A stretch of DNA of 64,000 nucleotides from Bradyrhizobium ottawaense (GCF_002278135.3 NZ_CP029425.2:620001-684000); one strand, 5' to 3'; shown: positions 18,288 through 27,615, counted from the stretch's first letter. Program-made: numbers and translations. Notes: generated by a model not told the origin, from the letters alone.

Positions 18288-18727
18288 TTGCTCAGCGAAT
18301 TCTTCAGCCCGAAAAAGACCCAACCATTCCATTTCGTGCCCGTGATCTGACGGGCGACCGAGGACAGGGACTTGTAGGGACGCCCGAGATACTCGAAATC
18401 GTCGTGGCGAACGGTGACGCAGTGCTCCACGCCCTCCCATTCGCGGATCAGCTTCGTGCCGGCGACCGGTCGCAAAAGCGGTCGAGCCTTGCGGTCCGCC
18501 GGCTTCTGGTCGGCATATTGCTTGGCCATGGCTTTGAGCCGCGCGGTGGTTTCCCGGCTCAGGCCGCCATAGGCCAATTCTTGAATACGGTAGGCCAACC
18601 GGCTCTCAAGGAAGCGGCGGTTATAGGCCGGCGGCTCGGTATCAAATAGTTCGCGCCAGCGGGCCTTCAGTACGGGGGCAGCGGCGCCTTTAAGGGCGGC
18701 CAATTGCGCCAGCATGGACGATTTCAT
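18284..18727 (-). CDS. DUF2924 protein, copy 1
   Basis: This 147-residue DUF2924 protein starts at the ATG at 18727 (MKSSMLAQLAALKGAA). Characteristic residues are LKARWRELFDTEPPAYNRRF, LESRLAYRIQELAYGG, and the C-terminal GRPYKSLSSVARQITGTKWNG, which resembles the fold of SWI/SNF-linked DUF2924/DUF4357 modules. It overlaps both the small gene upstream and the recombinase downstream by four bases. Members are almost always found beside large serine recombinases in alphaproteobacteria, so a DNA-binding accessory role is inferred. Confidence 0.88.
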   Translation of the reverse strand: MKSSMLAQLAALKGAAAPVLKARWRELFDTEPPAYNRRFLESRLAYRIQELAYGGLSRETTARLKAMAKQYADQKPADRKARPLLRPVAGTKLIREWEGVEHCVTVRHDDFEYLGRPYKSLSSVARQITGTKWNGWVFFGLKNSLSK

Positions 18728-18933
18728 GGCCGTTCTCCGTTCTGCGGAACGGGTCGACCAACGCTCTGGAAAGACGAGAAGTAAAGCGAGTTTTCCCCGT
18801 TCACTTCCGAAACTTGACTGGACTTTCGATTCATCAAGCGTGCAAGACCGCATGCCAAAATCTTAGCAATTTCGGACAAGCAATCATCACTTGCGAGGTT
18901 GATCCTCGGAGCTGAACGAACCAGCGGAATCAT
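18724..18933 (-). CDS. Small protein of the recombinase module, copy 1
   Basis: This 69-residue protein contains the pattern CLSEIAKILACGLARLMNRKSS, alignable with DRIAEIAELLALGLSRIQARKAS in the second module at 58780-58986. It overlaps both the AlpA-like gene (upstream) and the DUF2924 gene (downstream) by four bases. The conservation of this short piece between two diverged modules supports a real gene. The function is unknown. Confidence 0.65.
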   Translation of the reverse strand: MIPLVRSAPRINLASDDCLSEIAKILACGLARLMNRKSSQVSEVNGENSLYFSSFQSVGRPVPQNGERP

Positions 18934-19142
18934 TGCGGTTGACCATTAGCTGCGGCGTCGCAGGTGGCTAACCAGGCATCGATTTCATGTACGAAATAGT
19001 AAACCAGGCGAGCTCCGCAGCGATGATGGGGCGGCCCGATCCCGATCATGCGCCACTTGGCGAGCGTGGATCGGCTTACGCGGAGGTACTTTGCTGCTTC
19101 AATGGCTCGCAGCCGTCGGCATTGTTCTTGATGCACCTTCAT
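18930..19142 (-). CDS. AlpA/MerR-like helix-turn-helix regulator
   Basis: This 70-residue DNA-binding protein has the excisionase/AlpA layout: RAIEAAKYLRVSRSTLAKWRMIG is the helix-turn-helix and wing, and VYYFVHEIDAWLA closes the domain. It is the first gene of the minus-strand recombinase module and overlaps the next by ATGA. It probably regulates integration or excision, or acts as a directionality factor. The second module has no equivalent. Confidence 0.82.
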   Translation of the reverse strand: MKVHQEQCRRLRAIEAAKYLRVSRSTLAKWRMIGIGPPHHRCGARLVYYFVHEIDAWLATCDAAANGQPQ

Positions 19143-19194
19143 GCTCCTTGGCCACTATGATTCGTCTCGTGCCAAGGAAACTGTCAGAAGCTGC

Positions 19195-19824
19195 TTATAG
19201 CGTCAGGTCATACAAAGGCGCCCATTTGCTAGACTGACCCCAGCGGCTGGGATGCTCGAGTCCAATGTTTTCGAGAAATTCGGGCTCGAACAGGAAGTAG
19301 CGCCAAGACTCCTTCGGGTGCTCCATATTGCGCTCGACGCGGCAGTAGCTTGCCTTCATTGCATCTGGTCCGCCGAACGCAGGCGTGTTTCTGAGGATCA
19401 TCGATGCGCATTCGTAGGCCCTTAGCCAGTCGTGTCCGTACCAGATTGACATTCTCATTGGATGCTCGAGCGCATTTGCAGGTGCGTCCGCATCCATTTT
19501 GAGCGCTTCGCTAAAGTGCTTTTGCTGAAAGCGCGCTTCTCGAACTGAATCCCAGCGCATGAAATCGATCATATCCTGTCGGCAACGGTCCAGGATGCCA
19601 GACGAGCGGCCTCGGTTCCGGGGTCGACTGGGACCCAATTGCTGGCAGTATCCTCGAGCAGCATGACTGACTAGCCAGTCGGGAACGGGTACCTTATGAC
19701 GATCGCAGAAGAAAAGCGCAGCTGCTGGCGCGAGTTCGATGCCGGCATCGGTCGCCATTTGCAATTTATGGAGCTGACGCTGTTTAGGGCCGTCAGCTGC
19801 CAAGCGCGTTCGGTGCACTTCCAT
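19195..19824 (-). CDS. Conserved hypothetical protein
   Basis: This 209-residue protein has no recognised domain. It is rich in aromatic residues (WYGHDWLRAYECASMIL, WRYFLFEPEFLENI, SSKWAPLYDL) and has no membrane segment. It lies in the same orientation as the AlpA-like gene, 52 bases before it, and divergent from the HTH gene at 19977. In phage-like elements this position usually holds a small cargo or regulatory gene. No function can be given. Confidence 0.6.
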   Translation of the reverse strand: MEVHRTRLAADGPKQRQLHKLQMATDAGIELAPAAALFFCDRHKVPVPDWLVSHAARGYCQQLGPSRPRNRGRSSGILDRCRQDMIDFMRWDSVREARFQQKHFSEALKMDADAPANALEHPMRMSIWYGHDWLRAYECASMILRNTPAFGGPDAMKASYCRVERNMEHPKESWRYFLFEPEFLENIGLEHPSRWGQSSKWAPLYDLTL

Positions 19825-19976
19825 GGCTCGAAGCCCCCGTAATGATTCGTCATCACGATAATATTCGAGCGCCTGTGAGCAAGAATAATCCTTTTACATA
19901 GTAGTAGTCGATCTTCACAATTTCCATTCGGCACAAAGGGGCCTCTGATTGCGTCCGTAATGCAGACGGGATTCGC

Positions 19977-20768
19977 ATGTCAGTCACTCCACTAGAGACG
20001 CTCCTCGCTCACAAGGTCATAAATCTGGCTACCGAGCTCTCGGGAGCAGAAAAGCGGGTGGCCGGGGCGCTAATTGATCATTTCAACCGTCGCACAGGAC
20101 AGTGCGACCCGAGCCTCAATACGCTCGCTGATCTTATTGGCATGAGCCGTCGCACGGTTATGCGCGCGGTCGCTCGTCTGGAACGGTTGAGCCTTTTTCG
20201 GAAGGTGCGTCACGGTGGGAAGTTCCACCGCAATAGTTACGAACCAATCTGGTCCTCGTTTAGAGAGGCCGAAGATCGATGGAATGCTCGTCGCAAGTTT
20301 CGGCAGCAGAAGTTTGCGTCCCTCGATGTGTCACCTTCGACGGAACAGACGCGACACCCTGAGGGTGACGGGTATGGCTACCAAACCTATTCTAGCAATC
20401 CACTATATAAAACCTTAGCAGCCAAACGTCCTGAGGGTTCTGCCGCGCGAGCAGCGCCAGTTACGTCACGGAGTAAAGGCTTGGCGACGAAGTTGCCGAG
20501 GAAAGAGTTCGAAGCATCCAATTCTAGAGTGCCGACGACGTCTTCCGCAAACGTGGCGCGTATCGCTGCCGAACGGCGATGGAGCGATAATCTTCGATGT
20601 GAGCTGTCGACGAAGGTCGCGGTGTACGGAGCAATCGTCGATTTCATTGACGAGCCACTGCGTATTGCTGCCACGGAAGCTGAACTCAACTGTCGCGGTG
20701 CTGGGCTGCGACTTGTCCTGCAGCGTTACCGCGATAGTGCCGCGAAGATGGGAGATCGTGGTGAATAG
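19977..20768 (+). CDS. HTH-domain protein, replication-initiator-like
   Basis: This 263-residue protein has an N-terminal winged helix of the HTH_36/replication-initiator type: GALIDHFNRRTGQCDPSLNTLADLIGMSRRTVMRAVARLERL. The C-terminal part is basic and shows no catalytic motif. Such proteins occur in the early region of alphaproteobacterial prophages, where they are thought to act in replication or regulation. It is divergent from the recombinase module and precedes the ParB-methyltransferase. Confidence 0.7.
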   Translation: MSVTPLETLLAHKVINLATELSGAEKRVAGALIDHFNRRTGQCDPSLNTLADLIGMSRRTVMRAVARLERLSLFRKVRHGGKFHRNSYEPIWSSFREAEDRWNARRKFRQQKFASLDVSPSTEQTRHPEGDGYGYQTYSSNPLYKTLAAKRPEGSAARAAPVTSRSKGLATKLPRKEFEASNSRVPTTSSANVARIAAERRWSDNLRCELSTKVAVYGAIVDFIDEPLRIAATEAELNCRGAGLRLVLQRYRDSAAKMGDRGE

Positions 20769-21137
20769 GCAGGCCGGGGGGCGGGTCAAACCTCAGGGGC
20801 GTGTGCAAGCACAAACCGGCGCCACTCTCATTCAGGGATTTTTTTCCTGCGCAGGCAAACTTTTGGGCCTGTGGAGGGATGTATTTCGGGCGCATCACCT
20901 AACGAAGCATCTGCATGGGCTGCTAAAGACTGTAACGCTCTGAAGGTGCAAGGCATTTTCGGCGCAGTTCGTTCTGCCTCCCTCGCGGTCTGCCTCAACG
21001 TCGTAAGCAGCCGACAAAATCGACGATTATTTTCCTTCGAGGCAAGGTGAACACCAGCAGACCAGGGCAAAAAAGACGAATCAAAACAACGGCCGTGGTT
21101 TGGAAAAAACTGTCGCGAAATTCCCTAGGGGGGAGGG
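20769..21137 (+). other. Non-coding stretch before the methyltransferase
   Basis: About 370 bases without a supported gene. The last 20 bases carry a strong purine-rich ribosome site (GGGGGGAGGGG) for the methyltransferase. I see no other structure. Confidence 0.45.
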
Positions 21138-22463
21138 GTGCCCGATGACATGGCAATGTGCAAAAGGCCGAGACAAGACATGACACACGCGACGTACCCA
21201 GAAGAAGCGAACGCACGACTTCAAATCGAATACTGGCCGCTTGATCGGCTGATCCCCTACGCGCGCAATGCGCGCACCCATAGTCCGGCCCAGGTCGCCG
21301 AGATCGCCGGCAGCATTCGCGCCTTTGGCTTTTCGAATCCGATCCTCGTCAGCGAAGACGCAGATATCATCGCGGGACACGGCCGGCTGGCCGCTGCTCG
21401 CAAGCTTGGACTGAAGGAGGCGCCGGTCGTGGTCCTCCGAGGATTGACGGAGGTGCAACGCCGCCAGTTGGTGCTTGCCGACAATAGGATTGCGCTAAAT
21501 TCAGGTTGGGACAGCAAGATGCTCAACCTCGAACTGGCTGACCTGTCTGCGTTGGGTGCCGATCTCGCATCCATTGGATTCAGCAAAAAGGAGTTGGCGG
21601 CAGCGCTGTCAAGGGTCGAGAGCGGCTTAACGGACGAGAACGATACCCCCTCTATCGTCGAGGCCGCGGTCTCCGGACCCGGTGACATCTGGCAGCTCGG
21701 CCCTCATCGCGTTGCGTGCGGCGATAGTCGAGATGCAGCTCTCGTCCACTCGCTGCTGGCTGGTGCTTTGCCTCAATTGATGGTCACCGATCCGCCCTAT
21801 GGCGTCGAGTACGACCCGGAATGGCGTCATCGCCGCGGCGTCAACAATTCGAAGCGTACAGGCAAAATTCGCAACGACGAGATCGCCGACTGGGCGCCTA
21901 CCTGGGGCTTATATCCAGGCGAAATCGCTTATGTTTGGCATGGTGCTTTACGGTCGACCATCGTAGCCGAAAGCCTTCTAAAGAGCGGCTTTTCGATTCG
22001 CGCGCAGATCATCTGGGCCAAGGAGCGCTTGGTCATGAGCCAGGGAGACTATCACTGGCAGCATGAGCCCTGTTGGTATGCGGTCCGGAAGAAGGGCAAC
22101 TGGACTGGCGATCGCAAGCAAACCACCGTCTGGAATATCAGCAGCCGTGGGCAGGATGCCGAAACCAAGCATTCGACCCAAAAGCCAGTCGAATGCATGC
22201 GCCGGCCAATGCTGAACAATTCGAGTTCCGGACAGGCGGTATATGAACCCTTCCTTGGAAGCGGAACGACCCTGATCGCGGCGCAATCATGTGGGCGCAT
22301 CTGCTTGGCATCCGAGATCGATCCATTGTTCGTCGATGTCGCGATTCGCCGATGGCAGGCCTTCACAGGTGAGAAGGCAATTCGTGAACGAGATGGCGCG
22401 TTCTTTGAAACGCTGGAGCAGGGGACGCAATCCGCGGGTGACGCTCGTGATCCGCTGGTGTGA
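21138..22463 (+). CDS. ParB-domain DNA methyltransferase
   Basis: This 441-residue protein has two domains. Residues 30-120 are a ParB/sulfiredoxin-like N domain (LIPYARNARTHSPAQVAEIAGS, IIAGHGRLAAARKLG). Residues 185-420 are an N6-adenine or N4-cytosine methyltransferase with the beta-class order: catalytic DPPYG near 215, then FLGSGTT near 365 for AdoMet binding. Such fusions are common in phages and integrative elements, where they may protect the DNA or act at replication. The start is uncertain: GTG at 21138 has the best ribosome site, with ATG at 21150 or 21180 as alternatives. Its stop overlaps the terminase gene by four bases. Confidence 0.88.
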   Translation: MPDDMAMCKRPRQDMTHATYPEEANARLQIEYWPLDRLIPYARNARTHSPAQVAEIAGSIRAFGFSNPILVSEDADIIAGHGRLAAARKLGLKEAPVVVLRGLTEVQRRQLVLADNRIALNSGWDSKMLNLELADLSALGADLASIGFSKKELAAALSRVESGLTDENDTPSIVEAAVSGPGDIWQLGPHRVACGDSRDAALVHSLLAGALPQLMVTDPPYGVEYDPEWRHRRGVNNSKRTGKIRNDEIADWAPTWGLYPGEIAYVWHGALRSTIVAESLLKSGFSIRAQIIWAKERLVMSQGDYHWQHEPCWYAVRKKGNWTGDRKQTTVWNISSRGQDAETKHSTQKPVECMRRPMLNNSSSGQAVYEPFLGSGTTLIAAQSCGRICLASEIDPLFVDVAIRRWQAFTGEKAIRERDGAFFETLEQGTQSAGDARDPLV

Positions 22464-22933
22464 TCGGAACGGACATGCGTGGCCGTCGTCCAAAACCAAC
22501 AAGGATCAAGGCTTTGACGGGAAATCCGGGGAAGCGTCCCCTCAATGTGCACGAGCCGCGGCCTGAACCCGCGCTACCTGAGTGCCCACCGGAACTCAAT
22601 TCGGTTGCCAAGCGTGAATGGGCGCGGCTGACCGGCGAGCTTTCAAAACTCGGTCTCATAACTCACCTCGATCGCGGCGCGCTAGCTACCTACTGCGGCG
22701 CTTACGCGATGTGGGCAGAAGCGATGGAGCAGATCCAGAAGTTCGGTACGATGGTCAAATCACCGACAGGATATCCGATACAGTCACCCTACCTAGCAAT
22801 TGCCAATCGACAGGCGGAGATCATGATGCGCATCGCGTCGGAGTTCGGTTTCACGCCTGCAAGCCGGAGTCGGATATCCTTGCCCCCGCAAGATCAGCTA
22901 CCACTTTTTGATGGGGAGGATGGAGAGATCTGA
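22460..22933 (+). CDS. Phage terminase small subunit, P27 family
   Basis: This 157-residue protein matches the P27 small terminase family. It has the RGRRPKPTRIKALTGNPGKRPL start, AKREWARLTGELSKLGLI, the core helices around AALATYCGAYAMWAEA, and SPYLAIANRQAEIMMRIASEFG. Small terminases recognise phage DNA for packaging and need a large ATPase-nuclease subunit. None follows: the next gene, 79 bases on, is a helicase. The prophage is therefore cut off here. Confidence 0.88.
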   Translation: MIGTDMRGRRPKPTRIKALTGNPGKRPLNVHEPRPEPALPECPPELNSVAKREWARLTGELSKLGLITHLDRGALATYCGAYAMWAEAMEQIQKFGTMVKSPTGYPIQSPYLAIANRQAEIMMRIASEFGFTPASRSRISLPPQDQLPLFDGEDGEI

Positions 22934-23012
22934 GCGCCCTGTGGACATTCGCGCCTTTAGTGGTCAGTAATTTAGAAACGGTCGTGCAAATAAGACGGGA
23001 TAAACTTTCGAG

Positions 23013-25046
23013 ATGGTCGCATATGCGAGCTATACGGCTCAAGAATTTCTCACTTCGCCGGACGACGCAATCTTCGCCCGCCTGGTTCGAAGTGATGCAG
23101 TTTCTGGGTTCAGCCAGTTCTCTCATAAACAAGGATGGTCGTGGGGTGAAGCCGTTCGGCTTATGAAATCGGCTTGCGAACAGCTCATCGCCACTAACAT
23201 ACGATACTCCGATGTCGGCGTCGTCTTAGAATACCGCATCCCCCGCCGAGAAAAGCGGTTGGATGCTGCCTTCCTATTTGGCGAAACAATCGCAGTTGTT
23301 GAGTTTAAAGCAGGGAGTTCCTCCGCGACGAGCGACGCTTTGGCTCAAGTCGCCGACTATTGTCTCGATCTGGCCTACTATCACGCGGAAAGCCAAGGGC
23401 TGAAGATTGTTCCCATCGTGTGCTCAACGGAGGCCCAGTCCAGCCAGGTGGTGCCGACATCCGATGCGACGTTGATTGAGGACACACAGTGCGTCGGGGA
23501 AGCCGATTTCGCAGCGCTGCTAACTCGCATCGCGAACGACGACAGGAAAAGGCCTTCGGATAATATTTCGCGCGAACGGTGGTGCTCGAGTTCCTATCGT
23601 CCGATTCCTGGAGTCATCGAGACCACGGTGAGTTTGTTCAACAAGCACGGCTCAGACGACATCAGCGCCGCGCTGGCCGATCGCGATACGATCGATCGCT
23701 CCATGCACGCTATTGAGGGTATCGCGCGAGAGTCTCGCGAGCGGAGCCAAAAGACTTTGTGCCTTCTCACGGGCGTTCCTGGCGCCGGTAAGACGCTTAC
23801 CGGACTTCGTATCGCGCATAGCCCGGCCTTTCTTCAGGCGGGTTGGCGGAGCGTCTTCCTGTCAGGAAACGGTCCACTGTTGAAGGTCTTAAAAGCCGCT
23901 TTGGCGGCAGACTATAAAGATCGTCAAGGCTGCACTAAAGCTATCGCGCAGCGACATGCCGAATCATTGCTCCATAGCGTGCATGCATACCTTGCCGAAG
24001 CGCAAAAGACCCAATCGCCGCCGTCAGAGAGCATTGTAATTTTTGACGAAGCGCAGCGCGCCTGGGATGCAGCCAAGATGCAGAAGATGGCGGCGCGACA
24101 GCGCAGCTTCGGTGCCGTGTCTGAATTGTCCTCACCTGTTACGGCGACTTCCGAACCGGCTCAGATTCTGGAAGTAATGAACCGCCATGCGGGCGGCGTC
24201 ATGGTCGTGGCTCTCTGCGGAAGCGGGCAAGAGATCCATGATGGGGAAGCTGGCGTTGGAGAATGGATTGCCGCGCGAAATCAGTCCTATGCTAACTGGC
24301 GGCTCATTTGTAGCCCTTCCGCAATCGAGCGAGCGGGTGTCGACGCCGCAGGTGCGAACGCGGAGGTGTGGCCGAGTATGCATCTGAGTAGCTCAATCCG
24401 CAGCCATCGTGCGTTGGAGCATGCTGACTGGGTTGATGCTGTACTGACGGGACGTCCCAAAGATGCGCGCCGCCACATAGATCATATCGGTTTCCCGATA
24501 GCCCTCGTCAGGCGCCCGGATGATGCCAGGGCGTGGTTACGCAAGACGACCCTCGGCTCCAGGCGCTTCGGCTTGGTCGCAAGTTCGGGCTGTTCTCGCT
24601 TGAGGCCATATGGGCTCGAAGTTTCGGCCGGGTTCAGGAAGGAATTGGACTACGCTGAGTGGTTCACCGCGCCGCGAGGTGATTTGCGATCGTCATTTGC
24701 ATTGGAGACCGCGGCAACGGAATTCGAGTGCCAGGGCCTCGAGTTGGACAGGGTGGCCGTTTGCTGGGGGTGGGACCTAACCGTTGGCGATGGTGAACTC
24801 CTGCCGCGGACGTTCCGCGGGACCAACTGGACCAACGTGAGGCGGCCGAGGGAGCGTGAGTACACGATCAACAAGTATCGTGTTCTTCTGACCAGGGCAC
24901 GTGAGGGCATGGTGATTTGGGTGCCTATGGGAGATGAGGAGGACCCGACCAGATCGCCGTTCGAGATGGACCGGCTGGCTGATTACCTGGTCGATTGTGG
25001 CGTGCAGCCTATTCGGCAGTCGGTCGACGGCTCACTTCTTCCATAA
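23013..25046 (+). CDS. PD-(D/E)XK nuclease-DUF2075 helicase fusion
   Basis: This 677-residue protein joins an N-terminal nuclease-like domain to a DUF2075/Schlafen-type helicase. Residues 65-130 read VLEYRIPRREKRLDAAFLFG and AVVEFKAG, a D...ExK arrangement. The helicase has Walker A GVPGAGKT near residue 255, Walker B IVIFDEAQRAWD near 343, an ATATEFECQGLELD-type motif (AATEFECQGLELDRV), and motif VI in NKYRVLLTRAREGM. Proteins of this build are seen in defence islands and probably process invading nucleic acid. Its stop TAA is the TAA inside the TTCCATAAC junction motif. It appears intact. Confidence 0.85.
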   Translation: MVAYASYTAQEFLTSPDDAIFARLVRSDAVSGFSQFSHKQGWSWGEAVRLMKSACEQLIATNIRYSDVGVVLEYRIPRREKRLDAAFLFGETIAVVEFKAGSSSATSDALAQVADYCLDLAYYHAESQGLKIVPIVCSTEAQSSQVVPTSDATLIEDTQCVGEADFAALLTRIANDDRKRPSDNISRERWCSSSYRPIPGVIETTVSLFNKHGSDDISAALADRDTIDRSMHAIEGIARESRERSQKTLCLLTGVPGAGKTLTGLRIAHSPAFLQAGWRSVFLSGNGPLLKVLKAALAADYKDRQGCTKAIAQRHAESLLHSVHAYLAEAQKTQSPPSESIVIFDEAQRAWDAAKMQKMAARQRSFGAVSELSSPVTATSEPAQILEVMNRHAGGVMVVALCGSGQEIHDGEAGVGEWIAARNQSYANWRLICSPSAIERAGVDAAGANAEVWPSMHLSSSIRSHRALEHADWVDAVLTGRPKDARRHIDHIGFPIALVRRPDDARAWLRKTTLGSRRFGLVASSGCSRLRPYGLEVSAGFRKELDYAEWFTAPRGDLRSSFALETAATEFECQGLELDRVAVCWGWDLTVGDGELLPRTFRGTNWTNVRRPREREYTINKYRVLLTRAREGMVIWVPMGDEEDPTRSPFEMDRLADYLVDCGVQPIRQSVDGSLLP

Positions 25047-25047
25047 C
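25039..25047 (+). repeat. Block-junction motif TTCCATAAC, copy 2
   Basis: Exact core copy in ggctcacTTCTTCCATAACATC. The TAA of the motif is the stop codon of the DUF2075 helicase, so this cassette ends exactly in the motif. Confidence 0.55.
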
Positions 25048-25350
25048 ATCTCATATCCGAGCGATGTCAGATGTTCGGGGAGAAAGTGGACGCGCCGTCA
25101 GTCCGGCTTGGCTGTCCCTTAGTGCCCGCTCCGGACATTGGCGATGCGTTTAGTCGACTCTATCCTGACCGGCGCGCGGTAATCAGGCCCGCGTTTGTCG
25201 CTAAGGCGCGAGCGAAACGCTCGACTCAATTTGGGCAGGTCGCAAGCAGCCGCAACCTGAGTGAAGCGGTTGATCTCGCGGCAAACTATGCTGCGTCGTG
25301 GATCCGGTGCAATCCTGAATGCGGTTACACGATCTCACGGATGCGATTAT
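25048..25350. other. Non-coding stretch between helicase and membrane operon
   Basis: About 300 bases. A plus-strand frame across it runs antisense into the MotB-like gene and has no ribosome site, so I treat it as non-coding. The 3' end of the convergent membrane operon lies at its right edge. Confidence 0.45.
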
Positions 25351-26583
25351 TCAATGCGCAATCGCGAGCGTACCCGGCGTTGGCCGGACAACGGGCGGCG
25401 CCGGCTTGGGTGATGAGGAAGGTGCCCGTGGTAGCAGGGATATGGGCGCAGGATATGCCGCACGACGTGGGGCCACCGGAGCGACAGGCGCACGGGGCGT
25501 AACGCCTGGTGCCGGAGCGGGAGGGGGCGGCGCAATGCTCGCAGTGGCCTCATGGGCGCTCGACTTCCGGAGTCGAATTTCAATACGCCGTCGCTGCTGG
25601 ATGCTCGCGGGTATTCCTTCAGTCGCCAAGGTCTCGTCAGTATTCACGAGTTGAGCGCCTGAGAGTGGCAGGATCTTGTAGTTCGCAAGCTCCGCGTTTT
25701 GCTTGAGGACGCTCACGACTGCTACAGCGCGAGCCAAGCCGAGGCCGGCGTTGTCTGCCGGGATGAGTTTTCCGACGTCCGCCTTGCCTTTCAAGACCGG
25801 GAGCAGATCCCGGTCCAGATTGGACTGATGTACACCAAGGGGCTGCTCGTCGGTGTGACCGACCACCTCGACGACATCCACATCGTACTGTTTGATGTAC
25901 TCAAGAACCTTGGCTGGTATTTTGGTCAGAAGGCTTTCACGGAAAGGTGCGGAAAGATCAGCGCTGCCGCTCTTGAAGAAATTGCCGTCGGCCTCGCTGA
26001 GGCTGATGATCGGCGGCCACAGATGGCCGGCCGAGCCTCCTGCCGTGGTAGTACGGTTGAGCGCGTCGATGATGGACTTTGTTGATAGAGGAGGCTCGCC
26101 CGGTTTGGCTAGCGCACGGCTGATTGCCGCCATAGCGCTTGCATCCGTGACCGCTTTGTCGACATCGATGCCGTTGGCATTGAGTGTTTTGACCTGCTCA
26201 ATACGGTCGCGGAGCTCCTTTAGCGTCAGACCGGACTTTTGGAGTTCGTCGGCGGTTGCGCGGCCTTCAACCAACTCCCGCCAGTACTGATCGATTGCTT
26301 GAGGATTGCCGCTTCCGGCAATAGCCTTGAGCTTTTCGACGAGCGCCTCATTCTTGCTCAGCGTCTGAACCAGGTCCTGACTGCGTTGATTATCGGCAAG
26401 CAGCTGCTCGATGCGCTTGTCCGCCGCAGCGCGCTTCTCCTGCTCCTTCAGGATGAAGGTCGCCATCGCCATGAGCAGGCAGAACACCAGGAGAAGCATG
26501 ATCTCCGCCATCGTCAGGCCGAGGACCAAGCCTTGCCGGTACGAGGAACCCTGCCTGGTGATCTGGCCGTTCAAGACTGACAT
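25351..26583 (-). CDS. MotB/ZorB-like protein with OmpA domain
   Basis: This 410-residue inner-membrane protein resembles the stator B subunit of MotAB and ZorAB. Its single N-terminal helix, GLTMAEIMLLLVFCLLMAMAT (about residues 23-44), has a Glu where MotB, ExbD and ZorB carry the proton-binding Asp. A coiled region follows (residues 45-200). Then comes an OmpA/MotB peptidoglycan-binding domain: VVEVVGHTDEQPLG, LGLARAVAVVSVLK, ILPLSGAQ, RRRIEIRLRK. A Pro/Ala-rich tail of about 55 residues comes after the domain, which is unusual. It is the last gene of a five-gene operon, 9 bases after the MotA-like gene. The stator role is inferred from fold and pairing. Confidence 0.82.
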   Translation of the reverse strand: MSVLNGQITRQGSSYRQGLVLGLTMAEIMLLLVFCLLMAMATFILKEQEKRAAADKRIEQLLADNQRSQDLVQTLSKNEALVEKLKAIAGSGNPQAIDQYWRELVEGRATADELQKSGLTLKELRDRIEQVKTLNANGIDVDKAVTDASAMAAISRALAKPGEPPLSTKSIIDALNRTTTAGGSAGHLWPPIISLSEADGNFFKSGSADLSAPFRESLLTKIPAKVLEYIKQYDVDVVEVVGHTDEQPLGVHQSNLDRDLLPVLKGKADVGKLIPADNAGLGLARAVAVVSVLKQNAELANYKILPLSGAQLVNTDETLATEGIPASIQQRRRIEIRLRKSSAHEATASIAPPPPAPAPGVTPRAPVAPVAPRRAAYPAPISLLPRAPSSSPKPAPPVVRPTPGTLAIAH

Positions 26584-26592
26584 GGTTGCCGC

Positions 26593-27612
26593 CTAGGTGT
26601 TGTGCCCCCGGCCGGCCCAGGGGCCGGTCGCATACCGCTCCGCATTCTCCGCGCGGATTTCATTCATCAGGCCATTTAGCGCTGCCGCAAGAGCCTGCGT
26701 CTGCCGCAGGTTCTCATCCATTGCCTTTGCCTGTGTCTCGGCACTCTTGTTAAACGAATTTACGGCGCGCGAAAGGCCTTGGATCATCGGCGCGAGCTTG
26801 ATTTCGATAATCTGCTCGGGCGTCTGCAGTGACGTCAACTTGCCGACGACGGTGTCGATGGCCTTGATCATGGCTGCCGTGCTTTTAGATAGCCGATCCC
26901 CTTGCTCTTCCAGCTGCTTGGACATAGCCTCGAACGTTCTCGTGGCGTGGCTGTTCATCATATTGAGAGCTTCGCCGGAACGCTTCGACGCATCTTCAAG
27001 AGGCTGGCGGGCAGTAACGGCGAAATCCTTGATCTCGCCCGCCAGCTCTTTACGGGTCTCCCCAAGCGTCTCTTTCAGCTCATCGAGCGCATCGCCCAAG
27101 GATTGCTGGGTCATCCTGCGAAAGGAGCTGAACTCAAGGATGGTGCTCTCAAGCTCGACTTTCACCTTGCGGGAGGCCTCGGCAAGCTCCAGGCGCGCCG
27201 TCGCCTCAACTTCGATCGGGTCGCGGCGCATCTGATTGAAGAAGATGCGAAGAGCGACGCCGGCAATCGTCGAGGCGATGGCGATGCCGAAATTCTTGAC
27301 GATCTGCTCGGATCCCCCCTCGGGGGAGAACTGATAGAGCGACACGCCGAGGCTGGTCAGGGTGAACAGGAAGCCCATATAGTACAGATTATCGCCGGAC
27401 TGGTCGTCTCGCAGGCGAAAGAGCCGCGCTAGTCCGAGAAGGAGCGCGTACCCGATCATGATCAGGACCGGCACTGTCGTCACCAACTGAGGGGCGAAGT
27501 CGTGCAGCTTTGAAAAGACAATGTATCCGCTGCCTGCCAGCACCACCGCGAAGAACAACAAGCCGCTCAGCAAGCCTGGTGGCAAAAGCCTGTCCTTATT
27601 GTCGACCGCCAT
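26593..27612 (-). CDS. MotA/ZorA-like membrane protein
   Basis: This 339-residue protein has four predicted membrane helices (about residues 15-34, 40-62, 77-96 and 104-125) followed by a long helical cytoplasmic tail. The last helix, NFGIAIASTIAGVALRIFF, has the small and hydroxyl residues typical of the pore helices of MotA/TolQ/ExbB and ZorA. In known pairs such residues face the acidic residue of the B subunit. The tail (130-339) is rich in Glu, Lys and Ala and looks coiled-coil, like the ZorA tail, though shorter. It sits 3 bases after the VWA-like gene and 9 bases before the MotB-like gene. Direct homology to ZorA is likely but should be tested by structure. Confidence 0.75.
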   Translation of the reverse strand: MAVDNKDRLLPPGLLSGLLFFAVVLAGSGYIVFSKLHDFAPQLVTTVPVLIMIGYALLLGLARLFRLRDDQSGDNLYYMGFLFTLTSLGVSLYQFSPEGGSEQIVKNFGIAIASTIAGVALRIFFNQMRRDPIEVEATARLELAEASRKVKVELESTILEFSSFRRMTQQSLGDALDELKETLGETRKELAGEIKDFAVTARQPLEDASKRSGEALNMMNSHATRTFEAMSKQLEEQGDRLSKSTAAMIKAIDTVVGKLTSLQTPEQIIEIKLAPMIQGLSRAVNSFNKSAETQAKAMDENLRQTQALAAALNGLMNEIRAENAERYATGPWAGRGHNT

Positions 27613-27615
27613 CAG

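Noticed and set aside
25071..25502. 143-codon + frame after the helicase
   Set aside because: Runs into the MotB-like gene antisense, without a ribosome site or domain.
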